DNA of 5,010 nt, from contig JAJFLT010000149.1 of assembly GCA_021772555.1 (NCBI GenBank), forward strand, positions 1 to 5,010, written 5' to 3'. This stretch comes from Opitutales bacterium (lineage in GTDB: Bacteria; Verrucomicrobiota; Verrucomicrobiia; Opitutales; UBA2987). Below, piece by piece: positions 1 through 5,010 of this stretch; the first letter of the stretch is position 1, and every line of letters starts with the position of its first letter. The position numbers and the translations under genes are program-made. Below the pieces are notes generated by a model, which saw nothing but the letters and a program-made list of their open reading frames with translations, did not search any database and was not told the DNA's origin.

Positions 1-46
1 TAATCAGACCTTCCGCAAAAATGGTTGTAGCACCGTTTTCCATCAT
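1..46 (-). CDS. lptB: Probable LptB, LPS export ABC transporter ATPase (first ~15 codons only)
   Basis: The minus strand opens an unbroken frame at base 46 (ATG ATG GAA AAC...), reading MMENGATTIFAEGLI before the window ends. The 'xIFAEGLI' stretch resembles the first strand of LptB-type ATPases, which typically start 'L.A..L.K.Y..R.VV'. It begins 15 bases after the lptA stop, exactly where lptB is expected after lptC-lptA. LptB would be the cytoplasmic ATPase that powers LPS extraction from the inner membrane. Walker motifs lie outside the window, so the call rests on position and a short N-terminal resemblance. The start could be ATG 46 or ATG 43; a weak GGATGG lies just before them. A different frame is also open from an ATG at base 50, but its product resembles nothing I know. 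Confidence 0.55.
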   Translation of the reverse strand, partial: MMENGATTIFAEGLI

Positions 47-61
47 CCATCCGATGTTTAT

Positions 62-703
62 TCAGGAGCCGGGATCGGCGAAAACCTCCCCCTCTTCATC
101 TTCCACTACGTCTTCCTCTTCTTCGGATTCATCGAACCCGAGATCGGGCAAGGCGCTACCTCCCAGTGTAATGGTGGGCCGGCCTCTATCGGCCAATTGC
201 TCATCGGGATTCGGAATCACGGTGACCTGGCGGTCGCCCTTGTTCAAAACGATTTGCCATCCGGCCACTTCGGTTTCCCCATCAACCACCCGGGGCGATT
301 CACTGAGGACGACCTTGCCTTCCCTCGGCAGCACTTCCGCCCTCCCGGCATAGGCGGCGCGCCCGGCCTGGAAAATTTCTACATTTCCGGTGGCCACAAT
401 GATCTCGATAGCGCCTATCTCCCCAACCGTTGCGTCGGGATCGTCCGCCTCACTCTCACGTAGGGCGATAACTTCCATGCGGTCGCTTTCAACGACCAGA
501 TTAGTTGCCTCCACCCGAACATTTTGATCGAAGTAAAAATAATTTTTTTCCACCGTGCTCCTCATTTCCATGTGGTCGCTGACAATTACGGTGGCGTCTG
601 CCGACTGGTCGGTTTCATCAGCCCCGGACAAAGACGGCGGCAACAGAAACACGACAAAAATCAGCGCAAGCGCAAAGAAGGGTTTAAAAAAATGAGCCTT
701 CAT
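62..703 (-). CDS. lptA: LptA/OstA-like periplasmic LPS transport protein
   Basis: The 213-residue protein is the likely periplasmic bridge that passes LPS from LptC to the outer-membrane translocon. Residues 1-28 form a signal peptide: MKAHFFK, a hydrophobic core (about 9-23), then a Ser-Gly-Ala cleavage site before Asp29. Residues 37-165 show the repeated short beta strands of the OstA-like fold: 'VEATNLVVESDRMEV', 'IIVATGNVEIFQAGRAAYAGRAEV', 'GKVVLSESPRVVDG', 'TEVAGWQIVLNKGDRQVTV'. The tail (about 191-206) is almost all Asp/Glu, which is unusual for the family. E. coli LptA is about 185 residues, and the extra length is mainly this tail. A GTG at 718 would extend the frame by five codons, but those codons are the AGGAGG ribosome site itself, so I place the start at ATG 703. 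The gene follows lptC by 11 bases and precedes probable lptB by 15, so the three are probably co-transcribed. Confidence 0.85.
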   Translation of the reverse strand: MKAHFFKPFFALALIFVVFLLPPSLSGADETDQSADATVIVSDHMEMRSTVEKNYFYFDQNVRVEATNLVVESDRMEVIALRESEADDPDATVGEIGAIEIIVATGNVEIFQAGRAAYAGRAEVLPREGKVVLSESPRVVDGETEVAGWQIVLNKGDRQVTVIPNPDEQLADRGRPTITLGGSALPDLGFDESEEEEDVVEDEEGEVFADPGS

Positions 704-709
704 CCAATC

Positions 710-715
710 CCTCCT
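710..715 (-). promoter_or_regulatory. Strong Shine-Dalgarno site of lptA overlapping the lptC stop
   Basis: On the minus strand the bases read AAGTGAGGAGGGATTGGATG. AGGAGG sits six bases before the ATG at 703, and its first A is the last base of the lptC TGA stop. This fixes the lptA start at 703 rather than the GTG at 718. It also suggests translational coupling, because a ribosome ending on lptC stands directly over this site. It is the only textbook Shine-Dalgarno sequence I find in the window. Confidence 0.85.
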
Positions 716-1239
716 CACTTTAAAATTCCCGCCAATTGTTGCCGGAAAGAAACGCGCACATTTTTATCGACGTTGACGGTGCGGGTACTGCCGGTCCATT
801 TCCAATCCTCCCCCTCGATCTGAAACTGGTTGCCGGTAATTTTAATTTCGGACTGCCCCAAGGCCTGGCTTTGGCTGACCAGCATGGTAGCGGCGGGGCT
901 TTCGATGGTAGTATGTACTTTAAGATCCGCATCTCCGGAAAAAAGACGCAGTTCCATACCCGTAATATCGATCCGCTCCTCATTGACATAGCGCCCCTCA
1001 CGCCCGCGCAACTCCCAGATTTTATAACCATTTTGGCCGAAAATGGGGAGCTTGAAATCGAGGACAGGCGCATCCGGCGCCAAACGGGCTTCCAAAACAG
1101 ACACACCGACCGGAGAATGAGGGATAATCAAAACCGAAACGACAATGAGGAAAGTGCAGAAAAAGGCGGAAAAACCGAACCCATGACAGCCGGAATAGTC
1201 CTTTGATTTTACAACTTCATCGCAGCGTCCTGTAGCCAT
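715..1239 (-). CDS. lptC: LptC-like inner-membrane LPS export protein
   Basis: The 174-residue protein has a short N-terminal tail, one hydrophobic segment at about residues 21-40 (GFGFSAFFCTFLIVVSVLII), and a periplasmic domain rich in beta strands. Features typical of LptC/YrbK include 'APVLDFKLPIFGQNGYKIWELRGREGRYV' (about 57-85), 'IDITGMELRLF' (90-100), the 'IESPAATML' strand (112-120) and a last repeat around 132-165. It should be a single-pass membrane protein whose jellyroll receives LPS from the LptBFG transporter and hands it to LptA. Its length is close to E. coli LptC (191). The identification rests on topology, strand pattern and its place directly before lptA, as sequence identity in this family is low. 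I take ATG 1239 as the start. Its upstream region has only a weak TAGG about ten bases away, so a slightly later start is possible. A 70-base gap separates it from the glycosyltransferase upstream. Confidence 0.8.
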   Translation of the reverse strand: MATGRCDEVVKSKDYSGCHGFGFSAFFCTFLIVVSVLIIPHSPVGVSVLEARLAPDAPVLDFKLPIFGQNGYKIWELRGREGRYVNEERIDITGMELRLFSGDADLKVHTTIESPAATMLVSQSQALGQSEIKITGNQFQIEGEDWKWTGSTRTVNVDKNVRVSFRQQLAGILK

Positions 1240-1309
1240 ATATTCAGCCTAGGAGATTCTTGCGCAGTGATTCAACGAATAAAAAATAATTTGCGCTTGC
1301 CCCGGCATT

Positions 1310-2536
1310 CTAATCCGCTTCCAGCGCATCGCAGAGCTGACCGCAGAGGTTTACTTTGGTGAATTCGTTTTCTACGGCTGTTTGACCAATTTTTCCCATT
1401 GCGGCCAGTTCCTCCGGTTGCATGGCCAGGCATTGGTTGACAATTTTGACGAATTGCCCGACTTCGGAATGGTTGACCTGCCACCCGCAATGATGTCGTT
1501 CGAGGATGTCGTCGATGTGACTGGGTTGGGGACCGAGATAGAGTATGGGCTTGCCCAGGGCCATGGCGCCATAAAATTTGCAGGGGTGGTTACAGCCGAT
1601 CATTGAATCTCCCAATGCCACCAGATGCAAATCAGCGGCGGACAGTGAATACTTAATCCGGTCCAAGGGTTGGTAGGGCAAAGAAACGATATTGGAGGGT
1701 TCATGGCGCTCGATGAAGGCATCGATTTCTTTTTTCCCTTTCCCCCCGCCGATAAAGAAAAAGACCACCTTGGGGTTGTCGAGCAATTGACGGGTCGCTT
1801 CCAAAACCGTGGTCAATGGATGGCAGGGGCTGTGGTTTCCACTGTACATCACGACGAATTTTTCCTCCAGCCCATATTTTTGGCGAAACGGATTCTCGCT
1901 GTGGGCAATGGCCTTCAAATGCTCATTGAGGGGCCATGTGGGAATGATGGAGAGCCGGCCCTTTGGCCGTATTTTTCGAGTCAGCCGTTCCTTCATAAAA
2001 CGGTCAAGCGCGATAACGTCGTCGGCATTGGAGAGAATTCTGCGGTTGAGCCAGTCAAACAGCTTCACGGGCAAACTGTCCGGTTGAAACATGCCCATTT
2101 CCACGGCCTGATCGGGGTTCAGGTCCAAAACCCACCATTTAATGGAAACGGAGCGAAAAAGTCGTATCAAAAGCGCTGCCATACTGCCCATAGGCGGTGA
2201 AGTGGGTACCAATACGGACCGTAGGTTTTTAAGAAAAAGACCGCCCAAAAAGCATTGTTTCAAAAATAAAACCTGCCCCAGCAACCTAACCGGAATGCTC
2301 TTTTTACCGAAAGAGGAAAAGGGAAATCGTCGTATTTCAACACCATCCAGAATTTCCTGCGGAAGGAATTTCAGAGTGGGATCATCGTAGCCACGGTTTG
2401 CCGTGTAAACCTTTACCTTCCAACCTCTTAAAACCATTTCACGGGCCACATCCGCGATATACTGACCGCCGCCTGCAGGATCCGGTAAATACACCTGCGT
2501 GATGATGAGAAGGGTTTTGGGCGTAGGATTGCTCAT
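1310..2536 (-). CDS. GT4-family (WbuB-like) glycosyltransferase
   Basis: The 408-residue protein has the two Rossmann halves of a GT-B enzyme. The N-terminal acceptor domain starts 'TLLIITQVYLPDPAGGGQYIADVA' (about 8-31), with the glycine-rich loop at 21-24. It continues through 'VEIRRFPF' and 'KWWVLDLNPDQAVEMGM' (133-149), which matches the 'D.wPd.av.lG.' strand of WbuB-type enzymes. The C-terminal nucleotide-sugar domain begins near 'KFVVMYSGNHSPCHPLTTVLEA' (226-247), followed by 'FFFIGGGKGKKEI' and 'NHPCKFYGAMALGKPILYLGP' (316-336). It probably transfers a sugar from an NDP-sugar to a lipid-linked or LPS/O-antigen acceptor at the inner face of the cytoplasmic membrane; the sugar cannot be read from sequence. 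The Glu expected after 'K.Y' in this motif is Gly323. The frame stays open to a TTG at 2686, but those 50 extra residues are unlike any family N terminus, so I start at ATG 2536. A GGAAGAG stretch about 12 bases upstream is a poor ribosome site. It lies upstream of lptC on the same strand. Confidence 0.85.
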   Translation of the reverse strand: MSNPTPKTLLIITQVYLPDPAGGGQYIADVAREMVLRGWKVKVYTANRGYDDPTLKFLPQEILDGVEIRRFPFSSFGKKSIPVRLLGQVLFLKQCFLGGLFLKNLRSVLVPTSPPMGSMAALLIRLFRSVSIKWWVLDLNPDQAVEMGMFQPDSLPVKLFDWLNRRILSNADDVIALDRFMKERLTRKIRPKGRLSIIPTWPLNEHLKAIAHSENPFRQKYGLEEKFVVMYSGNHSPCHPLTTVLEATRQLLDNPKVVFFFIGGGKGKKEIDAFIERHEPSNIVSLPYQPLDRIKYSLSAADLHLVALGDSMIGCNHPCKFYGAMALGKPILYLGPQPSHIDDILERHHCGWQVNHSEVGQFVKIVNQCLAMQPEELAAMGKIGQTAVENEFTKVNLCGQLCDALEAD

Positions 2537-2647
2537 GGTTTTTTGACTCTTCCAGGGAAGACAATGGGAGGTTGCCGGGTTAAAGCATTTTGAGCAAACC
2601 GAAACCCACAAATAGTCCCGCCTCAGGGCACAAATAAAGTATTGGAC

Positions 2648-2683
2648 GAGAGGGGGAAAAATCTTTAGCCTCTCCCCCTTTTT
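2648..2683 (+). terminator. Possible plus-strand hairpin with T tract in the divergent leader
   Basis: AGGGGGA (2651-2657) can pair with TCCCCCT (2673-2679) across a 15-base loop. Three more outer pairs are possible (G-U, A-U, G-U), and T residues run to 2683. On the plus strand this resembles a Rho-independent terminator or attenuator. On the minus strand there is no T tract after the stem. It follows no plus-strand gene, so it would act either on antisense transcripts or as an attenuator in the 5' leader of the HIT gene. An alternative pairing, GAGAGG (2648-2653) with CCTCTC (2669-2674), competes with it. Confidence 0.35.
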
Positions 2684-2690
2684 CAAAATA

Positions 2691-2712
2691 TAGAAGCTAC
2701 TCGTAGCTACTA
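2691..2712. promoter_or_regulatory. Operator-like inverted repeat between the divergent genes
   Basis: The half-sites TAGaAGCTAC (2691-2700) and GTAGCTaCTA (2703-2712) are reverse complements apart from one internal position, separated by TC. The two-base centre makes a hairpin unlikely and suits a dimeric DNA-binding protein. It lies 33 bases before the HIT start and 155 bases before the glycosyltransferase start. On the minus strand, a TTGACT (-35-like) lies on one side and TATATT (-10-like) on the other, but their spacing is too long for a good promoter. On the plus strand TAAAAT (2711-2716) is a possible -10. No regulator is encoded nearby. Confidence 0.4.
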
Positions 2713-2744
2713 AAATCAGTCAAACAGACATAGAAAATCGCTGA

Positions 2745-3227
2745 ATGGAACGCCTCCATTCATACTGGAGAATGGAGTATGTCAAAGCCCCCAAAGAAAA
2801 CGAGGGGTTCGAAGACCTGTTCTCAAAACTGCATCAAACCGAAAATGACAAGGACGCCCTCATCCTTTGGCGAAGTTCGTTCAATTATCTGGTGCTCAAC
2901 AAGTTTCCCTATAATCCCGGGCATTTGCTGGCCGTTCCTTATCGGAGCGTGGCCGATCTCGAGGATTTGAGCGCAGACGAGAGCACCGACCTCATGGCCA
3001 CCATCACCAAAGGCAAGCAAATCGTGCAAAAATCCTTCCAGCCGGACGGCTTCAATATCGGCTTCAATTTCGGGCGTGCAGCCGGAGCCGGCATACCCAC
3101 CCATTTGCATTGCCATATCGTTCCACGCTGGGAGGGGGACACCAATTTCATGCCGGTGCTCGGAAAAACCCGTGTTCTCCCCCAGGCATTGTCCGAAACC
3201 TGGGAAAACTTGAAAAAACACTGCTGA
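2745..3227 (+). CDS. HIT-family nucleotide hydrolase or phosphorylase (Fhit/Ap4A-type)
   Basis: The 160-residue protein carries the histidine triad H120-L-H122-C-H124-I-V-P-R-W; by analogy with Fhit, H122 would be the nucleophile that forms a nucleotidyl intermediate. Other family blocks are the N-terminal 'YWRMEYVKAPKE' (8-19), 'NKFPYNPGHLLAVPYR' (52-67), 'PDGFNIGFNFGRAAGAGI' (100-117) and 'GDTNFMPVLGKTRVLPQAL' (131-149). Members hydrolyse or phosphorolyse dinucleoside polyphosphates or nucleoside phosphoramidates, and the exact substrate cannot be told here. Many bacterial relatives have a Cys-x-x-Cys metal site between the first block and the HIT core. Here that stretch is 'GFEDLFSKLHQ', with no cysteine. 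The start is ATG 2745, directly after an in-frame TGA (2742-2744) and needed to include the conserved 'W.MEY' block. No clear Shine-Dalgarno site precedes it. It leads a plus-strand series with phoH and the HD gene. Confidence 0.9.
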   Translation: MERLHSYWRMEYVKAPKENEGFEDLFSKLHQTENDKDALILWRSSFNYLVLNKFPYNPGHLLAVPYRSVADLEDLSADESTDLMATITKGKQIVQKSFQPDGFNIGFNFGRAAGAGIPTHLHCHIVPRWEGDTNFMPVLGKTRVLPQALSETWENLKKHC

Positions 3228-3252
3228 AATTCCAGCCTTCAATAAAAGCTGC

Positions 3253-3274
3253 GCGTCCATAGCTCAATGGGCGT
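3253..3274 (+). promoter_or_regulatory. RNA hairpin in the phoH leader, with tRNA-like 5' sequence
   Basis: GCGTCCAT (3253-3260) pairs with ATGGGCGT (3267-3274) around the six-base loop AGCTCA. This gives eight pairs in plus-strand RNA, two of them G-U. The G-U pairs become mismatches on the other strand, so the structure favours plus-strand RNA. It lies between the HIT stop and the phoH ATG, ending 22 bases before the latter. No T tract follows, so it is not a standard terminator. A processing site, an RNase barrier or a translation control element are possibilities. The same bases also match the first 18 positions of a tRNA layout. Confidence 0.4.
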
Positions 3275-3296
3275 ATAAAACGTATGGCCTGAAATT

Positions 3297-4280
3297 ATGC
3301 CTGAAAAGACTCTTCAATTTCCCAATCCCCGCCTCTTGCACGACCTCTATTGCGGCAAGGAAGATAACTTGGCGGAAGTGGAAAACGCACTCTCCGTCAA
3401 GCTCGTCACGCGGGAAGACTGGCTGCGAGTGGAAGGCGACGATAAAGCCATCGACAAAGTGGAAGCTCTTTTCAACAACCTGCACCATGGCCGTTCCCAC
3501 GGAATGATCGTCAATAATGCAGACTTTCGAAACTTACTGCGGGCGGTGGCTAACGGGCAAGGCAAGCAAATGCAGGGTCTCTATGAAAAGCCCCTCATTA
3601 TTCAGGTTAAAAATCGCAGCATAGTTCCACGCTCGATCAACCAGAAAAAATACCTTCAGGCCATCGGCAAAAAGGATATCGTATTCGGCATCGGACCGGC
3701 CGGCACCGGCAAAACCTATCTGGCCATGGCAGCGGCCATCGACGCACTCCTGAAAGAGGAAGTGGAAAAAGTGATTCTGACCCGCCCGGCGGTCGAGGCG
3801 GGGGAAGCCCTCGGTTTTCTACCCGGCGACTTGCGGGAAAAAATCGAGCCCTACCTTCGGCCACTTTACGATGCCATGTACGATATATTGGGCCGCGAGA
3901 GATCAGTAAAATTGATTGAGCGGGAGATCATCGAAATAGCCCCCCTGGCCTATATGCGGGGCCGCACCTTGCCGAATGCCTTTATAATTCTGGATGAAGC
4001 CCAGAACACCACGCCCGAACAAATGATGATGTTCCTCACCCGCATGGGCGACAGCAGCCGGATGGTCATCACCGGGGACATCACCCAAGTGGACCTGCCC
4101 TCGCGCATCAGCTCGGGGCTCAAACAGGCGATCCGGGTCTTAAAAGGAGTTGACGACATCTCTTTTGTCTACCTGCAGGGACAGGATGTGGTACGGCATC
4201 CCCTGGTTCAAAACATCATCGAAGCCTACCAACGTTTCACGGACGAAAGAGAACGAAACGGCAAGCAGGAGGCCGAATAA
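3297..4280 (+). CDS. phoH: PhoH-family ATPase (YbeZ-like)
   Basis: The 327-residue protein is a cytoplasmic P-loop ATPase of the PhoH/YbeZ type, close in length to E. coli YbeZ (about 346). The N-terminal part (about 20-65, 'KEDNLAEVENALSVKLVTREDWLRVEGDD') matches the small KH-like domain seen before the ATPase. The ATPase domain has a Q-motif-like 'RSINQKKYLQAI' (112-123), Walker A GPAGTGKT (133-140), 'LTRPAVEAGEALGFLPGDLREKIEPYLRPLYD' (161-192), Walker B FIILDEAQN (229-237), and 'MVITGDITQVDLP' (256-268). These are the helicase-like signatures of the family. YbeZ works with the endoribonuclease YbeY in ribosome and RNA maturation in other bacteria; ybeY is not in this window but may lie further right. 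An in-frame TAA at 3276-3278 limits the start to ATG 3297. There is no evident Shine-Dalgarno site. The gap to HIT is 69 bases and to the HD gene 41 bases, so the three may be co-transcribed. Confidence 0.95.
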   Translation: MPEKTLQFPNPRLLHDLYCGKEDNLAEVENALSVKLVTREDWLRVEGDDKAIDKVEALFNNLHHGRSHGMIVNNADFRNLLRAVANGQGKQMQGLYEKPLIIQVKNRSIVPRSINQKKYLQAIGKKDIVFGIGPAGTGKTYLAMAAAIDALLKEEVEKVILTRPAVEAGEALGFLPGDLREKIEPYLRPLYDAMYDILGRERSVKLIEREIIEIAPLAYMRGRTLPNAFIILDEAQNTTPEQMMMFLTRMGDSSRMVITGDITQVDLPSRISSGLKQAIRVLKGVDDISFVYLQGQDVVRHPLVQNIIEAYQRFTDERERNGKQEAE

Positions 4281-4321
4281 AACACCCAGAATTTTTAATT
4301 TAATTAATCGAACATCCCACC

Positions 4322-5010
4322 ATGGGAATTTTTAAAAAATCTAAAAAGGAGAAATCCTCCGCCACCCGCCGGAAGAGGAAGGACGGGCGGGAATCAATTG
4401 CCCGGCAAATGCTGAACCCCGGGCGAATGCTTTTTGTTTTTTCTTTTTTGGGATTAACGGCGTTGGTTGCCATAATCGGTTTCGTCGGTCTGTCGCCGGC
4501 GGGACCCAGCATCCTGCCCAATCAGGTAACGAAAATACGGGTCGTGGCGGAAGTCCCATTTTCCTACCAAAGCGATATTTTAACCGCACATTTGATCCAG
4601 GACCGGCGCAACCGCCTGCCTCCTGTTTACAAGCTCAACCTGGACTCTTACCGGCGTTTTGAAAATTATGTGAGTAAACTGCAGGCAGCCCTCGTCGATC
4701 TGGAGAATGTGGTCAACGCATTGGAACCGGCGGAAAGAGTGGGCCCAATCCGGCGTTTTGCCAATGAGTTCGAATTGGGGTCCGGCTACAACCTTAACAG
4801 TGAAAATGTCGCCATTATTCTCAATGAAATCGATCCCCGGCAGCGCCCCGGCGCCATTCAGGAGGGGCTCATGATTTTGCGGGAAATTTACAGGGAAGGC
4901 GTTTATGATTCCAATAACGATGATATCCGCATCGGGTCGGACAGCTTGATCCGGTTAAATATAATTACCGAATCAGGCGAACAGGCACAAGTCAAAGTGC
5001 AGTCGGAAGA
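4322..5010 (+). CDS. 7TM-HD (PgpH/YqfF-type) membrane phosphodiesterase, N-terminal part
   Basis: The frame opens at ATG 4322 and stays open for 229 codons to the window edge, so the gene is truncated on the right by the window, not broken. Residues 5-23 hold eleven Lys/Arg, then one membrane helix spans about 36-58 (MLFVFSFLGLTALVA...GFVGLS). The extracytoplasmic domain follows, with the family hallmark 'AEVPFSYQSDILTAHLIQDRRNRLPPVYKLN' (76-106), matching the 7TMR-HDED domain that precedes seven helices and a cytoplasmic HD domain. Characterised relatives (Listeria PgpH) hydrolyse cyclic di-AMP; the HD residues and remaining helices lie outside the window, so activity is inferred. The neighbour phoH is a common partner of this gene. 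The 41-base gap after phoH is very A/T rich and lacks a Shine-Dalgarno site. The next in-frame ATGs (4409, 4427) also lack one and would remove the basic N-terminal tail, so ATG 4322 is preferred. Confidence 0.88.
   Translation, partial: MGIFKKSKKEKSSATRRKRKDGRESIARQMLNPGRMLFVFSFLGLTALVAIIGFVGLSPAGPSILPNQVTKIRVVAEVPFSYQSDILTAHLIQDRRNRLPPVYKLNLDSYRRFENYVSKLQAALVDLENVVNALEPAERVGPIRRFANEFELGSGYNLNSENVAIILNEIDPRQRPGAIQEGLMILREIYREGVYDSNNDDIRIGSDSLIRLNIITESGEQAQVKVQSE

Noticed and set aside
704..718. GTG start of lptA at 718 overlapping the lptC stop
   Set aside because: The five extra codons consist of the AGGAGG ribosome site and its spacer for ATG 703, which also begins a regular signal peptide.
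736..1206. Plus-strand open frame of 156 codons across lptC
   Set aside because: It is the opposite-strand shadow of lptC. It has no ribosome site, and its product shows no recognisable family features, whereas the minus-strand frame has a membrane segment and LptC-like strands.
1259..1298. Possible terminator between the glycosyltransferase gene and lptC from two GCGC-containing stretches
   Set aside because: Only four bases pair, and no T tract follows a stable stem, so I do not call a terminator.
1670..2200. Plus-strand open frame of 176 codons across the glycosyltransferase
   Set aside because: It lies antisense to well-conserved GT4 motifs, and its product has no family resemblance.
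2537..2686. N-terminal extension of the glycosyltransferase to a TTG at 2686
   Set aside because: The 50 added residues resemble no GT4 N terminus, and they would run through the symmetric purine/pyrimidine tracts. The family's first beta strand begins right after ATG 2536.
2823..3260. Minus-strand open frame of 145 codons across the HIT gene
   Set aside because: It is antisense to the histidine triad gene, whose motifs clearly support the plus-strand frame.
3253..3296. A tRNA gene before phoH
   Set aside because: Only the 5' end resembles a tRNA. There is no closing D-stem strand, anticodon stem or T arm before the phoH start.
4315..4325. Eukaryote-like CACCATGG start context at the HD gene
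   Set aside because: The neighbouring genes and domain types are bacterial, and a short match of this kind is expected by chance.

Overview
The window looks like chromosomal core and envelope DNA from a Gram-negative (LPS-bearing) bacterium. The lptC-lptA pair, with the apparent first codons of lptB, points to a diderm with LPS export. A HIT protein / PhoH / 7TM-HD (PgpH/YqfF-type) series, and a HIT protein that begins '...YWRMEYVKAPKE' but lacks the usual Cys-x-x-Cys, suggests Verrucomicrobiota, perhaps Opitutae or Puniceicoccales. That placement rests on remembered family features and is only moderately confident. Nothing indicates a phage, transposon, CRISPR array or recent transfer.

Layout. 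The left half is read on the minus strand in the order glycosyltransferase (1310-2536), lptC (715-1239), lptA (62-703), then the start of a probable lptB (46 to beyond base 1). The right half is read on the plus strand: HIT-family hydrolase (2745-3227), phoH (3297-4280), and the N-terminal part of a 7TM-HD phosphodiesterase (4322 to beyond base 5010). The two blocks diverge from a 208-base region (2537-2744), which should carry both promoters. It holds two notable symmetric sequences: a purine tract and a pyrimidine tract that are exact parallel complements, and an operator-like inverted repeat.

How the genes fit together. The left block is an envelope unit: a GT4-type glycosyltransferase, probably acting on a lipid-linked or surface glycan, followed by the Lpt bridge that carries LPS to the outer membrane. 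lptC and lptA are tightly packed, and the lptA Shine-Dalgarno sequence overlaps the lptC stop codon. The right block is a nucleotide/RNA unit: a HIT nucleotide hydrolase or phosphorylase, the PhoH ATPase, and a membrane HD phosphodiesterase whose characterised relatives degrade cyclic di-AMP. phoH next to this phosphodiesterase is a widely seen arrangement.

I see no convincing undescribed system. The items most worth a second look are the parallel-complement tract and palindrome in the divergent intergenic region, a plus-strand hairpin that also resembles a tRNA 5' end just before phoH, the acidic C-terminal tail of LptA, and the missing metal-ligand cysteines of the HIT protein.
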